In this document: in pieces, positions 23,608 through 36,028 of the stretch
How positions within the stretch are numbered: position 1 is the stretch's first letter
Layout: the number at the start of each line of letters is the position of its first letter
Source: Anaeramoeba flamelloides
Lineage: Eukaryota; Metamonada; Anaeramoebidae
Assembly (NCBI GenBank): GCA_027625915.1
Contig: JANTQA010000019.1
Location: forward strand, 749,001 to 813,000
Direction of reading: 5' to 3'
DNA length: 64,000 nucleotides
Position numbers and translations under genes: made by a program
The notes under the pieces: generated by a model
Database searches by the model: none
Told to the model about the DNA's origin: nothing
Seen by the model: the letters and a program-made list of their open reading frames with translations, nothing else

Positions 23608-24159
23608 TAAACCTCAAATCAAAATTTTTAACATACCAAAATTCAATTTTTGAAAAAAAAAATCTTATTTAATCAATTCAAGAAGAAATACCAAATTAGA
23701 ACTTCATTCACTATATTGAAATGCTAACACTTGTTTATAAATTACAATACTCACAAAAACAAAAAATAAATATAATTACCAATACTAATAAATTAAACTG
23801 TGTGTTAAAAATTTTGGAGATGGGCATAACAAAAAAATGTTTGTATATTTTGGTTGATTTCTATTAGGAATATTGATCGATCAAATGGTTAGATATAAAA
23901 ACAACTTATTTTATTTGAGTTCTTTAATTTTGAACAAATGAACTTATTTAACCTAATATCGACTCTTGGAAAAAATATTTTGATCGAACGAAATAAGTTA
24001 CTAAATTCAAAAAATGAAATGAAAACAAAAAACTAAAAGATGAAAAAATGATTTTCATATTTTACAAAAAATCAAAATTATTTCTGATTTTAATGAAATT
24101 GAATTATTGTGATTGTTTGGACCGTTTTAACCGGGTGGAAAATTTTGAATTTTAGTTTA
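23608..24159 (+). mobile_element. MITE family M2, copy 1 (~550 bp, TA-flanked)
   Basis: Left end TAAACCTCAAATCAAAATTT; right end AATTTTGAATTTTAGTTTA. The interior runs collinear with 40834-41386 and, reversed, with 45447-45990 (shared words GAGATGGGCATAACAAAA, GATCGATCAAATGG and AAATTGAATTATTGTGATTG). There is no ORF of note. Confidence 0.75.
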
Positions 24160-26327
24160 ATATTATATAATTGCTATAAAAAAAAGATGCTTAAAAAAAA
24201 ATACTAAGCCTTCATTCGTTCTTTAAAGAATATATTTTTGGTTAAATCATTTTTTTTACTCTATTTAAGTTTTATGGGGGGGGGGATATCTTTGGATATT
24301 TTTTCAAAGGTTTTATTAAAAGTATACACTGTTATCACTAATTTAAAAGATTGTATGTTGAAAAATTTATCTTCTTCTTTATTTTATTATTCTTTTTGGT
24401 AACTTTATTTTGACGGAAATATCACCAACCCTAGTGAAAAGTTTTTTGGTTTTTTAATTTATTACTTGTCAAGAAAAAACGATAATTCATCTTTTCTCTC
24501 TTTTTTTAATTGAGTATATAAAGTGATCATCTCCATTTTTTTTAAAAAACCTCTATTATAAATCCAATTACATTTTCTGAATGGATTATTTTTTTTTATT
24601 GGATTGTAATATCATTTGAGACATTTACTTTTACAAAAAAAAAATTTTTTTTTTCTTTCACTTCAAAAAATCTAATGTATTTTATTTTTTTCTTAATTCC
24701 AAATACTCGTAGATACTTGTAAACAATTTACAACCCTTTCGAACACTTTTAAAGAATATACGTTTCAAAAGTTGTAAAAGTGATATAGTTTGTAAAAGTC
24801 AGATTTTTTTTTTTTAATTCTATGGAATAATTTAATATTTTTTTGGGTTTTTATATTTTATCAATAATATATTAGAAAATAATGGTTTTATTGATTTTTC
24901 CAAAATAAGTCGAATTAATCATGATTTTTTGATATTAGGCTGAATTTATTGCTATAATCGTGACAATCTTTATTATAATCAAAACCAACAATTAATAGAA
25001 AAATAAAATTATCTTTAAAAATGGACAATGAAATCAGAAATAATAAAAAACAGAACAATCGGAATTTTTTGATTATATAACTTTATTTCACGATATTCTT
25101 AACAGGGATGGAGAAATTTGAATTTTTTATACAATTTTTACGTTTTTGTTTTTGTGAGATCCAAATCCAAAACCAATCTATATTTTTTTAAAAAATAAAC
25201 CTTTTTTTTAAAAAAAAAAATTAACTGATTAAAATGAATAGAACGAAAAAGAAGCTGGGAAAATAAATGGTAATGGAAGTAAAAATATTACACAATTATT
25301 GGTTGGGGGAAATATTCATAGGAAATTTTTAAATTTAGAAAAGAATAATCTAATTTCTGTTTTTAAGAAAATAGTAACAAATTTTCAAAAAATTCAAGGA
25401 ATATAATAATAAATCTGGGTTTATATACGAATGAGCTCCAAATGAAAAGTAAAATGAAAATTTGAAAATATTTTTTTTTTTTTTAATGAAATCTTAGGGT
25501 AGATCATTTCTGCTATTTTGTATATACAATCAAATTTTCAGATTAAATCTTATTTTAAATATACAATAAAATCAATCAAATATTGAATCCTTGAAGATCA
25601 GAAAAAAATGATTATCTATTTTATTCACAAATATTTATTAAATTTCTTGAAATTTCAATGATTTTAAAAATATTCTTTTTCAAATATTTAGAGTCTAAAC
25701 AAAGAAATGATAATTATTTTAAAATCAAGTTATTTGATAATATTTATTAATATTTTATTATTATTGTTATTTTTCTCATGCAAAAATATTGGAAAAAATA
25801 TAAAAAATGTTGCTATATCTTTGTGATCAACATCACGTAACATATTCGATATTGTTTACCAAATGTTCTTGTATTGGGTTAAGCTTTTCTTTTCTGGAAA
25901 GAAAAAAATAAGCTAAAAAATATCAAAACTTTTTCAAATTAAAAATATAGGAGGAAATTGTTTAAATTGCCCTTTTTGAGTTTTTTTTGGGAAAGAAAAT
26001 TCAAATCCATAAAGTGAAAAATTCAAGTTACTAAAAATATCAGATCACTTTATCAAAAAAAAAAATTATTACAAATAAAAAGGTTTATTTTGGCTTCTGG
26101 ATCTTATCAATTGACTTTTTGAAATCAAAAAAAAATATCAATTTTTTGATAAAAATTTTTTGCTTAGGATCAAAAAAAGAGTAGCAATCGAAGCAATATA
26201 CCATTTAAAAGGAGTTGGAAAAATTCAGTTTCATTTTTATTTTTTTTTTAAATAATTGAAATGACAGAATTTCAAAAAGAGAAAATAACAAAACATTTTT
26301 TTTTATTTATAAGTTTGTTGTATTGGG

Positions 26328-26477
26328 ATGTTTAATGGTCCAAAATTTTACTCTTTTCGTTGCCAATCAGATAACAACGATTCACCAGACGAAGTTCCAA
26401 TATCAGATGAGAGTTTGGAACAAATATTAAAAGAAATTAAAATACAAAAGAAGATCTTTTATATTTGCTGTTTTTAA
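26328..26477 (+). CDS. Small coding-like ORF, 49 aa, unknown
   Basis: ATG to TAA reads MFNGPKFYSF, then an acidic stretch (DNNDSPDEVPISDESLEQ) and a basic stretch. Base composition and codon use are much more gene-like than the surrounding DNA. It lies in the segment present in the plus copy of R1 but missing from copies A and B. It could be a leftover exon of a captured gene or element. I do not recognise it. Confidence 0.3.
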   Translation: MFNGPKFYSFRCQSDNNDSPDEVPISDESLEQILKEIKIQKKIFYICCF

Positions 26478-27412
26478 CATTTCTAACTATTTTCATTAAA
26501 GATAGCAAAGGATGAAAAATAAATAAAAAAAAAATTTTTTTTTTTTTTTTTATTTTTAGTCTTTTTTATTTTGTTTGCCCACAAAAAATAACATTTGCTA
26601 TTGCTTTTGAAAAAAAAAACATCTCAATATATTTTTTTTAGAAGCTTTCAGCTTCACAAATAAATATATTCGATATTTTTTTTTTTTAAAAATCAATAAC
26701 TGCTGTTATTTATTGGAATTATTTTATTTATATAATAAATATTTAAAAAATTGAGAAATAATAATAAAATCTATTGATACATTTAATCTCTGGGTTATTA
26801 ATGACTTACTGAAATAATTAAGATTGGGTTTATAATTATTAATTATAAATAATCAAATTAAAAAGTATTTCTTGACATTATAAGTTGAATTTTCCAGGTT
26901 CTAAAAAAATATTTCGGGAGAATTTTTAATTCGAATCTATAGGTTTTTTTTTTTCTGATTTTTTTTTGTTAAACAAAAAGAAAAAAAATTATTCAAAAAA
27001 GAACATAAATTAAGTGGTTATATTTAAACAATTTAAAAGAATTATTGTAATTTTTTTTTGATATTAAGTAGATTTTTTTAAAACCGAGTTATTTCAAAAC
27101 TTAATGGTTTTATTTTTAAACCATATTTTTGCATAGTTCGTTCATAGATAACAAGATTTCAATCTTCTTACAAAGAAAATAATGTTTTTTAAATAATTCA
27201 GAAATATGTTTGAATTTTGAACTTTTCCAAATGATAAAAATGTAACCTACTTTTAATAATAAAAATTATTTTGAAAAATAACTTTAAAAGTAAGTTTGGT
27301 ACATGTAGTAATCGGATTTTTTCCTTGGTTTATCAATTCCAAGATGCGCTAAATTTTTTTTGGATTTGCTATTAGATTTATTTGAAGATTTTTTAGTTTA
27401 CTGTTCGCTTAA

Positions 27413-27932
27413 GGTTTGCAATCACTGAAACTGAAAAAAAGATTGTCTTTTGTTAGATGTGTTACTTGTTATTTTGGTTCTTAGTTGAAAGATCTTCGAC
27501 TTTGTATTAATTTTAATAGTGGATCAAAAACAATTTTTTTTTTTTTCCAAAATCTGAATTGATGAGTGTAAGACTAATTATATTGAAAGTATTAAATCAA
27601 AATTGTAATTTGTATGTTGTCAATTGAAATTTTTATTAGCTTTGGTTTTATTTGGACTTTTTGAAAAAAATTTTTTTTTATTTTACGGTAATTCAGTAAA
27701 AGTTGTCTAAAAAATTTCGTTTTACAAATCAAAAATTAAAATTTAATTCTTAATCACCTAGCCAATCTCTTGGTCTTACACTCTTCAATTCAGATTTTGG
27801 AAAAAAAAAATTGCTTTGTATCCACTATTAAAATTAATACAAAGTCGAAGATCTTTCAACTAAGAACCAAAATAACAGGTATTCACATTTAACACAAGAT
27901 AATCTTTTTTTCAGTTTTTGGGATTGTCAACC
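27413..27932. mobile_element. TTAA-flanked fold-back element, 520 bp
   Basis: TTAA (27409-27412) precedes GGTTTGCAATCACTGAAACT, and AGTTTTTGGGATTGTCAACC precedes TTAA (27933-27936). Inverted arms of about 160 bp (27413-27575 and 27770-27932) share AAGATCTTCGACTTTGTATT and AAAATCTGAATTGATGAG. Copy A of R1 has an uninterrupted site containing a single TTAA at 52166-52169, supporting insertion with TTAA duplication. Confidence 0.8.
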
Positions 27933-27996
27933 TTAATCCTTCAAAAGAATTTTTAGATACTTTTGAAACTCCGAATAATGTCTATTGAAGGTGTAA

Positions 27997-28225
27997 TACT
28001 ATTTGCTGCAAAATACAAGAGCAAAATTTTCATTCAGCTTTCAAAAAAAAGATTTTATAAATCATGTTACAAATTCCAAATTTTTTAAATCTTAAATAGC
28101 AGCTTAAATTATTAATTTTACCTTTAAGAATTGGGAACTTTGATTATTTTTTTTAATTCTTGGAATGTGATTTTATTCCAAAGCTGAATGAAAATTTTGA
28201 TCTTTTTATTTTACAATTAACAGTA
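27997..28225 (+). mobile_element. MITE family M1, copy 3
   Basis: Ends TACTATTTGCTGCAAAATA and ATTTTACAATTAACAGTA. The inner arms CAAAATTTTCATTCAGCTTT and AAAGCTGAATGAAAATTTTG are perfect complements. It lies just upstream of the YIPF5-like gene. Confidence 0.8.
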
Positions 28226-28464
28226 TTGGTCTCTTGTTTGACACAAAAAACAAGGAAACAACTTTTTTAAATCCTTTTTCTTTTAAAGTTTATTGAAACA
28301 ATCATTTTTCTCTCTGATAAATTATCACACAGACTTTTCATTTTTTTCTTTCTCAAACCCCTTTCTTATTTTTAAAAAATTTGTCAATAAAAGACACTCA
28401 AAAATCCAATTATATTTACAGAAACAACCAATATAAAATTTTTATTACAACACACACCATCCAA

Positions 28465-31400
28465 ATGAGTGAACAAACAAATGAATTAATTTTTGATTTT
28501 AATGAACAAAGCCAGCCTGAACAAACAACAATAAATCAAGAAACAAATCCAAACAACAATAATAACCAATCCAACCAAACGGATTTTTATCAAAGCGTAT
28601 ATACAACTGATAATATTTATTCTGAAATGCCAAGATCTCAAAGCTTTAATCAAATTAGTTCAATGGGGAACAATTTTGAAAATGAACCACCCCTTCTGGA
28701 AGGTTTCTTTTTTTTTTTTTTTTTTAATTGTTTTCCTTGCCTTTTCAATGGTATGATAAATTTGTTTTGAGGAAACACTCCGCGGTCATATTTTTCTTCA
28801 ATTACAATCCCAAAGATCTTATTTTCCTCACTTTTTTTTTTTTTTTTATTAGTAAATAAAAATCATCAAAACGTTTCAAGGAAGTAACTAAACTTACAAA
28901 ACAAAAAAAACTACTTGTAATACAAAACTTGTTTCCAATCTCTCTCTTCAAAACAAAATTTTGAAATATCGTTAACGAATTTGCTAGAATTTAAAGCAAA
29001 TCAATTGGCTAAACTGATAAATTGTAATTTATATTTGGAAATTTTTACTTGATTTTCCTTTTTGAAATGATTATGCTCAACCTTTGAATAAAGCATTTTA
29101 TGAAATCAACTGTTGGGAAACTCTGTAAAATTGTTTGTTCTTCAAAATATTCTTTGTCCTGGACTGTTTGATAAGAAACAGTTCGAAGATTTCTGAAAAT
29201 GGAAAATGAACTAAAAATTTTTTGAAATTTATTAGAATTTATCAGTACTGATATTTGAAATTTAAATGGGATACAATTTCAAGTAATTTTCTTTTTTTCC
29301 ATTCCTCAAAATCCCCTTTTGTTTCAAATTTTTAGTTCGCACAATATATCCCAATATATTGCAATAACAAACGACCAAGAAAATAATTTGAGATCTCTAA
29401 TTTACAATCTATTTCTTGAAAATTTAATTAGATAGAAAAAAAGGCAAATGAAGAATAAGTGAAAATCTTTTCCCATTTATAACTCAAATACAGCTGTTTT
29501 AAAAAAGTGTGGACTTAAATTTTTCCAAGTAGGACTTCAAAATGCATAGTTTGGCTGGTTTTTATCAATTTGATTAATACTTTAAGGAAGTAAGTACATT
29601 TTACCATTTTGAAAAATTTAATTTTGAGGTTGTTACTGAAAAAAGATTTTTTGAGTGCCAAAGGGATATTGAAACTTTGAAACCAAAACATCATTCAACG
29701 CTCTATTCGTGAAAAGAAAAAGAAAACAAAGTAATTCAGAGTTGAATCTATTCATTTTTCGACTTTTGGAACATTTTTTTTTGATTAAATTTTTGGTTTT
29801 ATTAAATTTAGTTTTGGATCTAGAAATGTGTTTAGACAAACGATTGAAATTAATCAAAGAGTAAACCAAAAAAATATACCCAAAAAGGTGTGTATTTGAA
29901 GCAAATATTTTCTTTTAGAAACACCAAACACAAAAGATCACCTTTACAGATAAATTTGTTGAAATCAAGAATGAAAAAAAAAAAAAACGACAAAAGCCTA
30001 TTTTCCAAGATTTGTTTTCTTTTTCTTCTTAATTTAGATGAACCGAAACAATTTATAACCGTGGATTTCTCGCCCAATTACTATTTATTATTTTTTTACC
30101 AAATATTTTTTTACAAATTTGTTTTAAAAATTCAATTTTTAAATATTTTTATCAAACAAAATTAAAATAAAGATAACTATTTCAAAAATTAAAATAAAGG
30201 GATTGAATTCTAGGAATCAAAAAACAGTTACAAAAGACTCAACCCAAAATAAAAGAAAAATTTTAGAAAAAAATTCAATTATGAATTCAGAATTATTTTT
30301 AGTTCTCATTTTAATGGAAAATAAATAATTATAAAAATCAAACGAATTTGTCCAATAAACCTTTTTTTCTGAAGAGTAATCCAAAAAACATCCTATTTTC
30401 TGACCCCAATCAAGAATTAGATGAATTAAATGAAAAATGGGATTTTTCAATTCATATTGGAAATTCTATAGAAATAAAAAATAATTGGTTTCTCAAAAAT
30501 TTTCTAAACAAAAGTATTTCCATGAAGAATTAAAAACAAAACCAAATTAAGAAGAGGTAATTGTATCAAAGTTATAGATTAGATCAAGAAATAAATGATT
30601 TTAATTTTATTTTTTCTTGATCAATCTTTTCATTTTTTTGGATTTCCATTTTTTAAATTGGTATGAAAAAATCTATTATACTATGGATATATTCAACTCT
30701 AGTATTTATTAAAATATCAATATATTTGGTTAAAGAAATAATTTGAAGAATTCAGTTTCACATAAATGATTGCACCCAAAATTTGAAAAATGTGCTGACT
30801 TTCTTAAAAACTTTTAGTTCGTCCTCTTATAAAACACCGCCACACTTCATCAATTACTTTCAAAATTGGGACACTCCTAAAAGTGCAATAAACAATAATT
30901 CTAAATTCAAACAAAAACATTTTTAATCTATTAATTTGGAATTGAATGAAGAGTTACTTATTGGAATATGAATTTAAAAGGGTTAAAAAAGTGTAGATAC
31001 TCTGTTTTTTGATCAAAAGAGATTGATACAAAATAGATTTGTTTTGAAAAAACGAAATACCTTGAAATACTACAATTTTTCAAAACATAAGAAGGTATTT
31101 ATTTTTTTTTGGAAAAATTTTTTGGAAAACCAACTATTTCAATTTCGAATTCTAAAGGACTAAAAACGTTATTTAGTTTAGAGCAAGACTGGAAAACAAT
31201 CTTTAATTGCTTTTTTTGAAGTGAAATTTTTCATTCAAAAATTAAATCTTCAATATACATCAGGTATTTGGTACTCGTTTTCATTAATGAGATTTACTGT
31301 TTGAGATTACTTATTTCCAAGTGTATTTTAAAAAATTACAAATACATATGGAAAATAAAACCATTTATAACTTGAATGATTGGTAGTAGTTAGATTCTTT

Positions 31401-32792
31401 CGTTTTTTTGAGTTGAAGAAAATAACAAAAAAGAGATATGTTATTGTCCTCATCTAATTGAAAGAATAGTTTAATTTCCATTTTGGTTTTAAATTTGTTT
31501 TGTTTTGGTGGAGTGTGTTCCACTTGGTAAAAAAAAGGAGTTGTATTTTTTAAACAAAAAAATTCAAATAAAATTTTATTCTATCAATGAATAAAATATT
31601 TTTTTTTTATTATTCGAATTTCTCAAGAAAAAAAAGTTATTTCACTCTCTCTTTTTACTGATATTTAAATTAATTTGATTTTAGGAATTAAAAAATAATA
31701 AAACTTTGGAAATATTTTTATTTTTTTTTCAATTTTTAACAAAAGATTCTGGGGGGGGGGGGTTGTTAAACCAAAATAGTGAATCAGTCGCTGATTTTAA
31801 CAACATTCTAATCAAATTTAGATATTTATATTCATTAAGGTAAATCAGTAAAAAAAATATATCCCCTTATATTAAGAAATATTTTCCAAAAAATCAAAAT
31901 TATTTGCAAATTGAATGAAATTATATTATTGGTATTCTTTGAACTGTTTTAACTGTGTTAAAAATTTTGAATTTTTGTTTAATTTTTATTTTAAATATAT
32001 TTACAATATGCAAAAATTAATTTGAAAAATAATATGGTTTTTCCAATTCACAAAATATTTGTTAAATTATTTTTTACGAGACAATTTTTAAACTTAAAAT
32101 TATATTCAAAAATCTAAATTCTCCTTATTACTTTCAATATTTTTTTTAAAATCCACTTTTAATAACATATAGAACTTGAAATCAACTTTGATCATATAAA
32201 AAGTAAAATGCTGTCTGTTTTAAACCCATTTAAACCAGTTGACACAATTTTTATTAACGATTCCGATCTTGCAGGTCCACTCATCTTTTGCTTACTTTTG
32301 GGATTTTTTTTACTTTTTGTTTGATTAATTTATTTTACATTCTTTTTCTGTCCTTTATTTATTTATTTTTGTTTTAGATTTATTCTCCGAATATATGTTT
32401 ATAATGATTCTCTGGATTTATTTTTATCATTTTCATTTCTCAAATAGAGAGGCAAAATCAATTTTGGGTATATTTATGGGTTATGTGTAACAGGATGCTC
32501 GTTGATTTATTTTGTTTTAAATTTAATGTCACAATCAAATATTGATCTTTATAAGACTGTTTCTGTATCGGGATACTGCTTACTTCCAATCGTTTTTTTA
32601 TCTTTTATAAAAATATTTTTCTTTTTTGTACCAGTTTTACTTTATTGCTTTGCAATTGTTTGTGTTATATGGGCAACATACTCTGCTACAAATATTTTTG
32701 TCAAAATATTACAATCCAATCAACAAAAATTTTTAATAGCTTATCCCGTTTTCTTATTTTATGCTTGTTTTGCAGTTCTCACAATATTTTAG
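28465..32792 (+). CDS. YIPF5: YIPF5/Yip1-family ER-Golgi membrane protein
   Basis: Exons: 28465-28702, 32173-32318, 32448-32792 (TAG); phases agree; 242 aa (human YIPF5 is about 257). The cytosolic N-terminus is N/Q-rich and ends [18 protein letters not shown], closely like YIPF5 (PPLLEELGINFDHI). Then comes [20 protein letters not shown], the family signature. Five hydrophobic segments follow, starting with [15 protein letters not shown], with [23 protein letters not shown] and ATYSATNIF as further family marks. The known family role is trafficking between ER and Golgi, partnering YIF1 and Rab GTPases in COPII vesicle formation. Intron 1 is 3.47 kb and carries a 1.2-kb TTAA element and MITE pieces. 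The internal start at 28465 was chosen because the in-frame sequence upstream lacks an ATG. Confidence 0.93.
29246..29494 (+). mobile_element. MITE family E, copy 3
   Basis: Ends TACTGATATTTGAAATTTA and CATTTATAACTCAAATACAG are inverted relatives. It lies inside intron 1 of the YIPF5-like gene. Confidence 0.6.
29586..30803 (+). mobile_element. TTAA-flanked element R2, plus copy, 1.2 kb
   Basis: TTAA (29582-29585) precedes GGAAGTAAGTACATTTT, and AAATGTGCTGACTTTC precedes TTAA (30804-30807); the two ends are diverged inverted repeats. The whole interior matches 52471-53691 in reverse. Short open stretches on both strands partly agree between copies (such as [13 protein letters not shown]) and may be transposase debris, but no domain is recognisable. 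It sits in intron 1 of the YIPF5-like gene. Confidence 0.7.
31890..31990 (+). repeat. Right-end fragment of MITE family M2
   Basis: It matches the right terminal ~100 bp of M2 (GAATGAAATTATATTATTG, then AACTGTTTTAACTGTGTTA and AATTTTGAATTTTTGTTTA). It lies in intron 1 of the YIPF5-like gene. Confidence 0.5.
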
Positions 32793-33114
32793 AATTCTGA
32801 ATCTTTTTATTTATTCATTTATTATTAATATTATTCTTTTCCTTTCTTTGTTAAATTATTAAATTTTGTTTTAACAAACAACAAAAATTATTAAATAAAT
32901 ATAAAAAGAAAGAAGAAAAATTAAAGTTTGAATTTTAATATTTTAAACCCAATATAATATTTTTTATATATTTAATAAAATTATAGAGTAATCCATTCAC
33001 TTTATTGTTAAATTTGAATAGTTTCACTTCAAATTCAAATGAAAAAAATAATTATATCTAGAAAAATATTCTTTATTTTATTTTTTAATATTTTTTTGAA
33101 GAGAAAGAATTACA

Positions 33115-33620
33115 TTTCTACTGTTTGACTTTAGGTTTTCTTGAGTTTTTTGTTTATTCAGAAAATCATAAAAAAATCGATGTTACGATTTTTCATAATT
33201 TAGAAGAACTAGGTCAAATCTTTGTTTTTTCTCAATTATTTTGAATGCTAGAAAACCTATGCACTTTTCTTTAGGTTTTTTTTTTTAATTCAAGATTGAT
33301 ACCAAAAATTTGATAAATTTTCTTTTCGTTTCAAAAATAAAAAAAACTACTGTTTGGTTTTCTTGCGTTTTCTGTTTATTTGGAAAATCATAAAAAAATC
33401 GATGTTACGATTTTTCATAATTTAGAAGAATTAGGCCAAATCTTTGTTTTTTCTCAATTCTTTTGAACACTAGAAAAGTGTTGTTGGGTTTTCTTGAGTT
33501 TTCTATTTATTCAGAAAATCATAAAAAAAATTGATTTTAGTTTTTCCATAATTTAGAAGAATTGTATAAAATTATTGTTTTTACTTTATGCATTGAAATT
33601 TTGAAAAGTCTAGGTACGGT
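33115..33620. repeat. Palindrome-rich repeat, copy 3 (three tandem units)
   Basis: Three successive units of about 150-200 bp share TTTATTCAGAAAATCATAAA and GATTTTTCATAATTTAGAAG, each followed by a CTCAATT...TTTTGAA hairpin half. The repeat ends at TCTAGGTACGGTAGAGTAC. It lies just downstream of the YIPF5-like gene. Confidence 0.6.
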
Positions 33621-34199
33621 AGAGTACATGATGTTACTTGCCAAAAATGACTACTTGAGATTATAATTATTTTGTTTTATATTTTATAGATATAATTGAA
33701 TTTTCCAATTTAATTAATCTAAAAAATTTTAATTTCAAATCTAATGATTTTAGTTCATCTCTAAACCAATTTATAATCTCATTTCTAAGTGTTCGGAAAT
33801 TTTAGAGCTGTTTTTATTTTTTTTGTAAATTAAAGAAATCTAATTTTTCAATCTAATTATATTTATTTTGGGGTATTTTTGAATCAGCGAGATGAAATTT
33901 TACTTAAGTTTTGAAATTTATTTGAGTGAAAGGATATTAACTTGGTTAAAAAATTTGTAACTTGTTTATAAATCTATCTGTTCTTTCCTAAGAACTACTT
34001 TTCAAACCAAATATCTAAAGTTCATCATAAAGTTTATTTAAAATGAAATAAAGAATAGTAGTTGATTTTATTTATTTATATATTTATTAATTGAGAGAAA
34101 GGAGTAACCAAGGAAAATTTTATCACAATAAAAAAGAGAAGAAAAAAAAAAAATTTAAATTATTAATGTAAAAAATAATAATATCATTTGCATGACCAA

Positions 34200-34640
34200 A
34201 TTATTAACATATTCACTGCCGTTAGGTTTTTCCAGGATTTAAAAGAATTGATTAATGACAAAGATTTTACTGAATTTTTTTTCAATTCTTGAAAACCATT
34301 GTTAACTTTTTTTAAATATGAGAAATTAAAAGAAAATTTATTAATTTCTTTTTATTTCGTAGAGTAAAAAAAGCCAGGTACTTTGCTACACTCTGTGCCA
34401 ATTTAAAGCACTTCTCCACAGAAAACACACGTGGAGGTATCAAAACTTATATCAAGGTTATTTATAAGAAATTACAATTCCATAATCTGTGATATATAAT
34501 AGGTAGCTAACTAATGAGTTTTATATTTTTTTTTTTAATTAAGTGGAATTGAGTAAAATCATAGTTTTTATTCAATTCTTTTGAATTAAAATAAACATAG
34601 ACACACTAAAAACATTACACCCAAAGTGGGGCATTAGGTA
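34200..34640. repeat. Palindrome-rich repeat, copy 4
   Basis: It contains GCCGTTAGGTTTTTCCAGG, a hairpin from AAAAGAATTGATTAATG, a second hairpin near 34540-34585 (GAATTGAGTAAAATC), and closing words related to copy 2 (AAACATAGACACAC, AAAGTGGGGCATTAGGTACAC). Confidence 0.6.
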
Positions 34641-36028
34641 CACGAATTAAAAAATATTTTTTACTCTTTTAAGTATTTTTTATTTTCAATTTTTTATTGT
34701 TTTTTCTTTTATTTTTTTTTTCTAACTATTAGATCTTTGATCAACAATTATCGACAATATAAATAAATTTCTAAATTTTGAGTAGTGATACTAAAGAGTT
34801 TCTGTTTATTTTATCTTTGTATAACTTTTTCATATAGTTTCTTATATAAAATTTTTGACAATTTTTTTTTCCATTTCATTCTGATAAATAATATCTTTCA
34901 CTATACCAAAAGAAATGATTTATGTTATCATAATATTGAAAACAGTAATCACATTTTTTACATTTTTCCTTTTTTTTTTTTTATTTATCAAAATTCAGAT
35001 TTATTTTTTGAGACATACTATTATCTATTTAATTCATTTGTAAAAGTTCTAAATTTTTAAAATGTGGTAATTGATGATTTTTTTTCGTATTAAAGCTAAA
35101 ATTTTCAATTTTAATAATTTTATTGTATATTGTGGAGTGTCATCAAGTGCATTGATAGATATGTTTTCTTTTAATTTAAGAAATAAAAAGAAATTTTCTT
35201 GTTTTTTAAAAAAAAGTTAACCACAGTTTTGGTTGAATTTGATTGCTTTTCAGGTTAAAAAATAGTTATTGTTATACCTATTTTGCAGAAGGTATATATT
35301 TTGAGTTTCCAAAGAATTTTCTAACTTTTTGAAATTAGATTCAAGAAAATTGTTTTTTTCTAACCACATCCTAGATTAAATCTCATCGAATAATGATATA
35401 CCAAGTTAATTGCAAACTTTCAAAGATTAAGAGATTTTAAATAAGTCTAATTGGTATTTGAAAAATCAAAGGGAATTAATTTTCACTTCATTTCCGTTTA
35501 TTCCTCATAAATTTCAAAGAAATAGACAAACATTTATGTCTCTAATTATTTGATTGAACACTTTTTTATTTTATGTTTGGATATATCTTGGTGAAATAAG
35601 AATCCTAAGTGAAAGGAATAATTTTGAATTTTGTAAAAATATTATCATCCAAAATTTGATATCATTTTATGAAAATACCAGAAGAGGATAAAAAAATATG
35701 TTATGTGAACCAATTTTTCGTTTTTTGCACTCACAAACAAATTCATACAAAAGCATTCGTCAGTCAAGATCTTCAGTTTTCTTAAATTGTAAAAATACAG
35801 AGAAAAAAAAGTGCAAATTTGCTTTTGATAAATGAATAAATAGAAATGAAGAAGCATAATTTCATCTAACAAAAAAGTATTTTTATGTATAAAACGAGAA
35901 ATATAGATTTATTTTAATCATGGTTTTGTTTTTCAATCCAAATGCAATCAAAATAAAAAAAATTTTTCTTTTTGAACTTTTCATGAAAAACAACAAAATA
36001 GTAATTAGATTTCTCAACAAAAGAGACT
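34641..36028. other. Gene-free spacer between YIPF5-like and SmD1 genes
   Basis: It holds a partial family-E MITE around 35452-35640 (TGGTATTTGAAAAATCAAAG, TTTCAAAGAAATAGA). Open stretches at 34785 and 35645 are low-complexity and unconvincing. Confidence 0.45.

Larger units (their letters stand above)
25480..27995 (+). repeat. Long dispersed repeat R1, plus-strand copy with two insertions
   Basis: Blocks of this stretch reappear on the minus strand at about 54460-52050 (copy A) and 51740-50700 (copy B), for example TTGAATCCTTGAAGATC, ATTTCGGGAGAATTTTTAAT and TTCGTTCATAGATAACAAG. Compared with copies A and B, this copy has about 0.9 kb of extra sequence (about 25760-26680) and the TTAA-flanked fold-back at 27413-27932. 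No long ORF is seen; the nature of R1 is unknown. Confidence 0.6.

Noticed and set aside
31751-31762. Poly-G run (12 G), also ~10 G at 24276 and C8 near 59407
   Set aside because: Isolated homopolymers; could be sequencing noise, no associated feature.
34785-35060. 91-codon plus-strand open stretch, hydrophobic
   Set aside because: Phe/Tyr/Ile runs from T-rich DNA only; no conserved feature.
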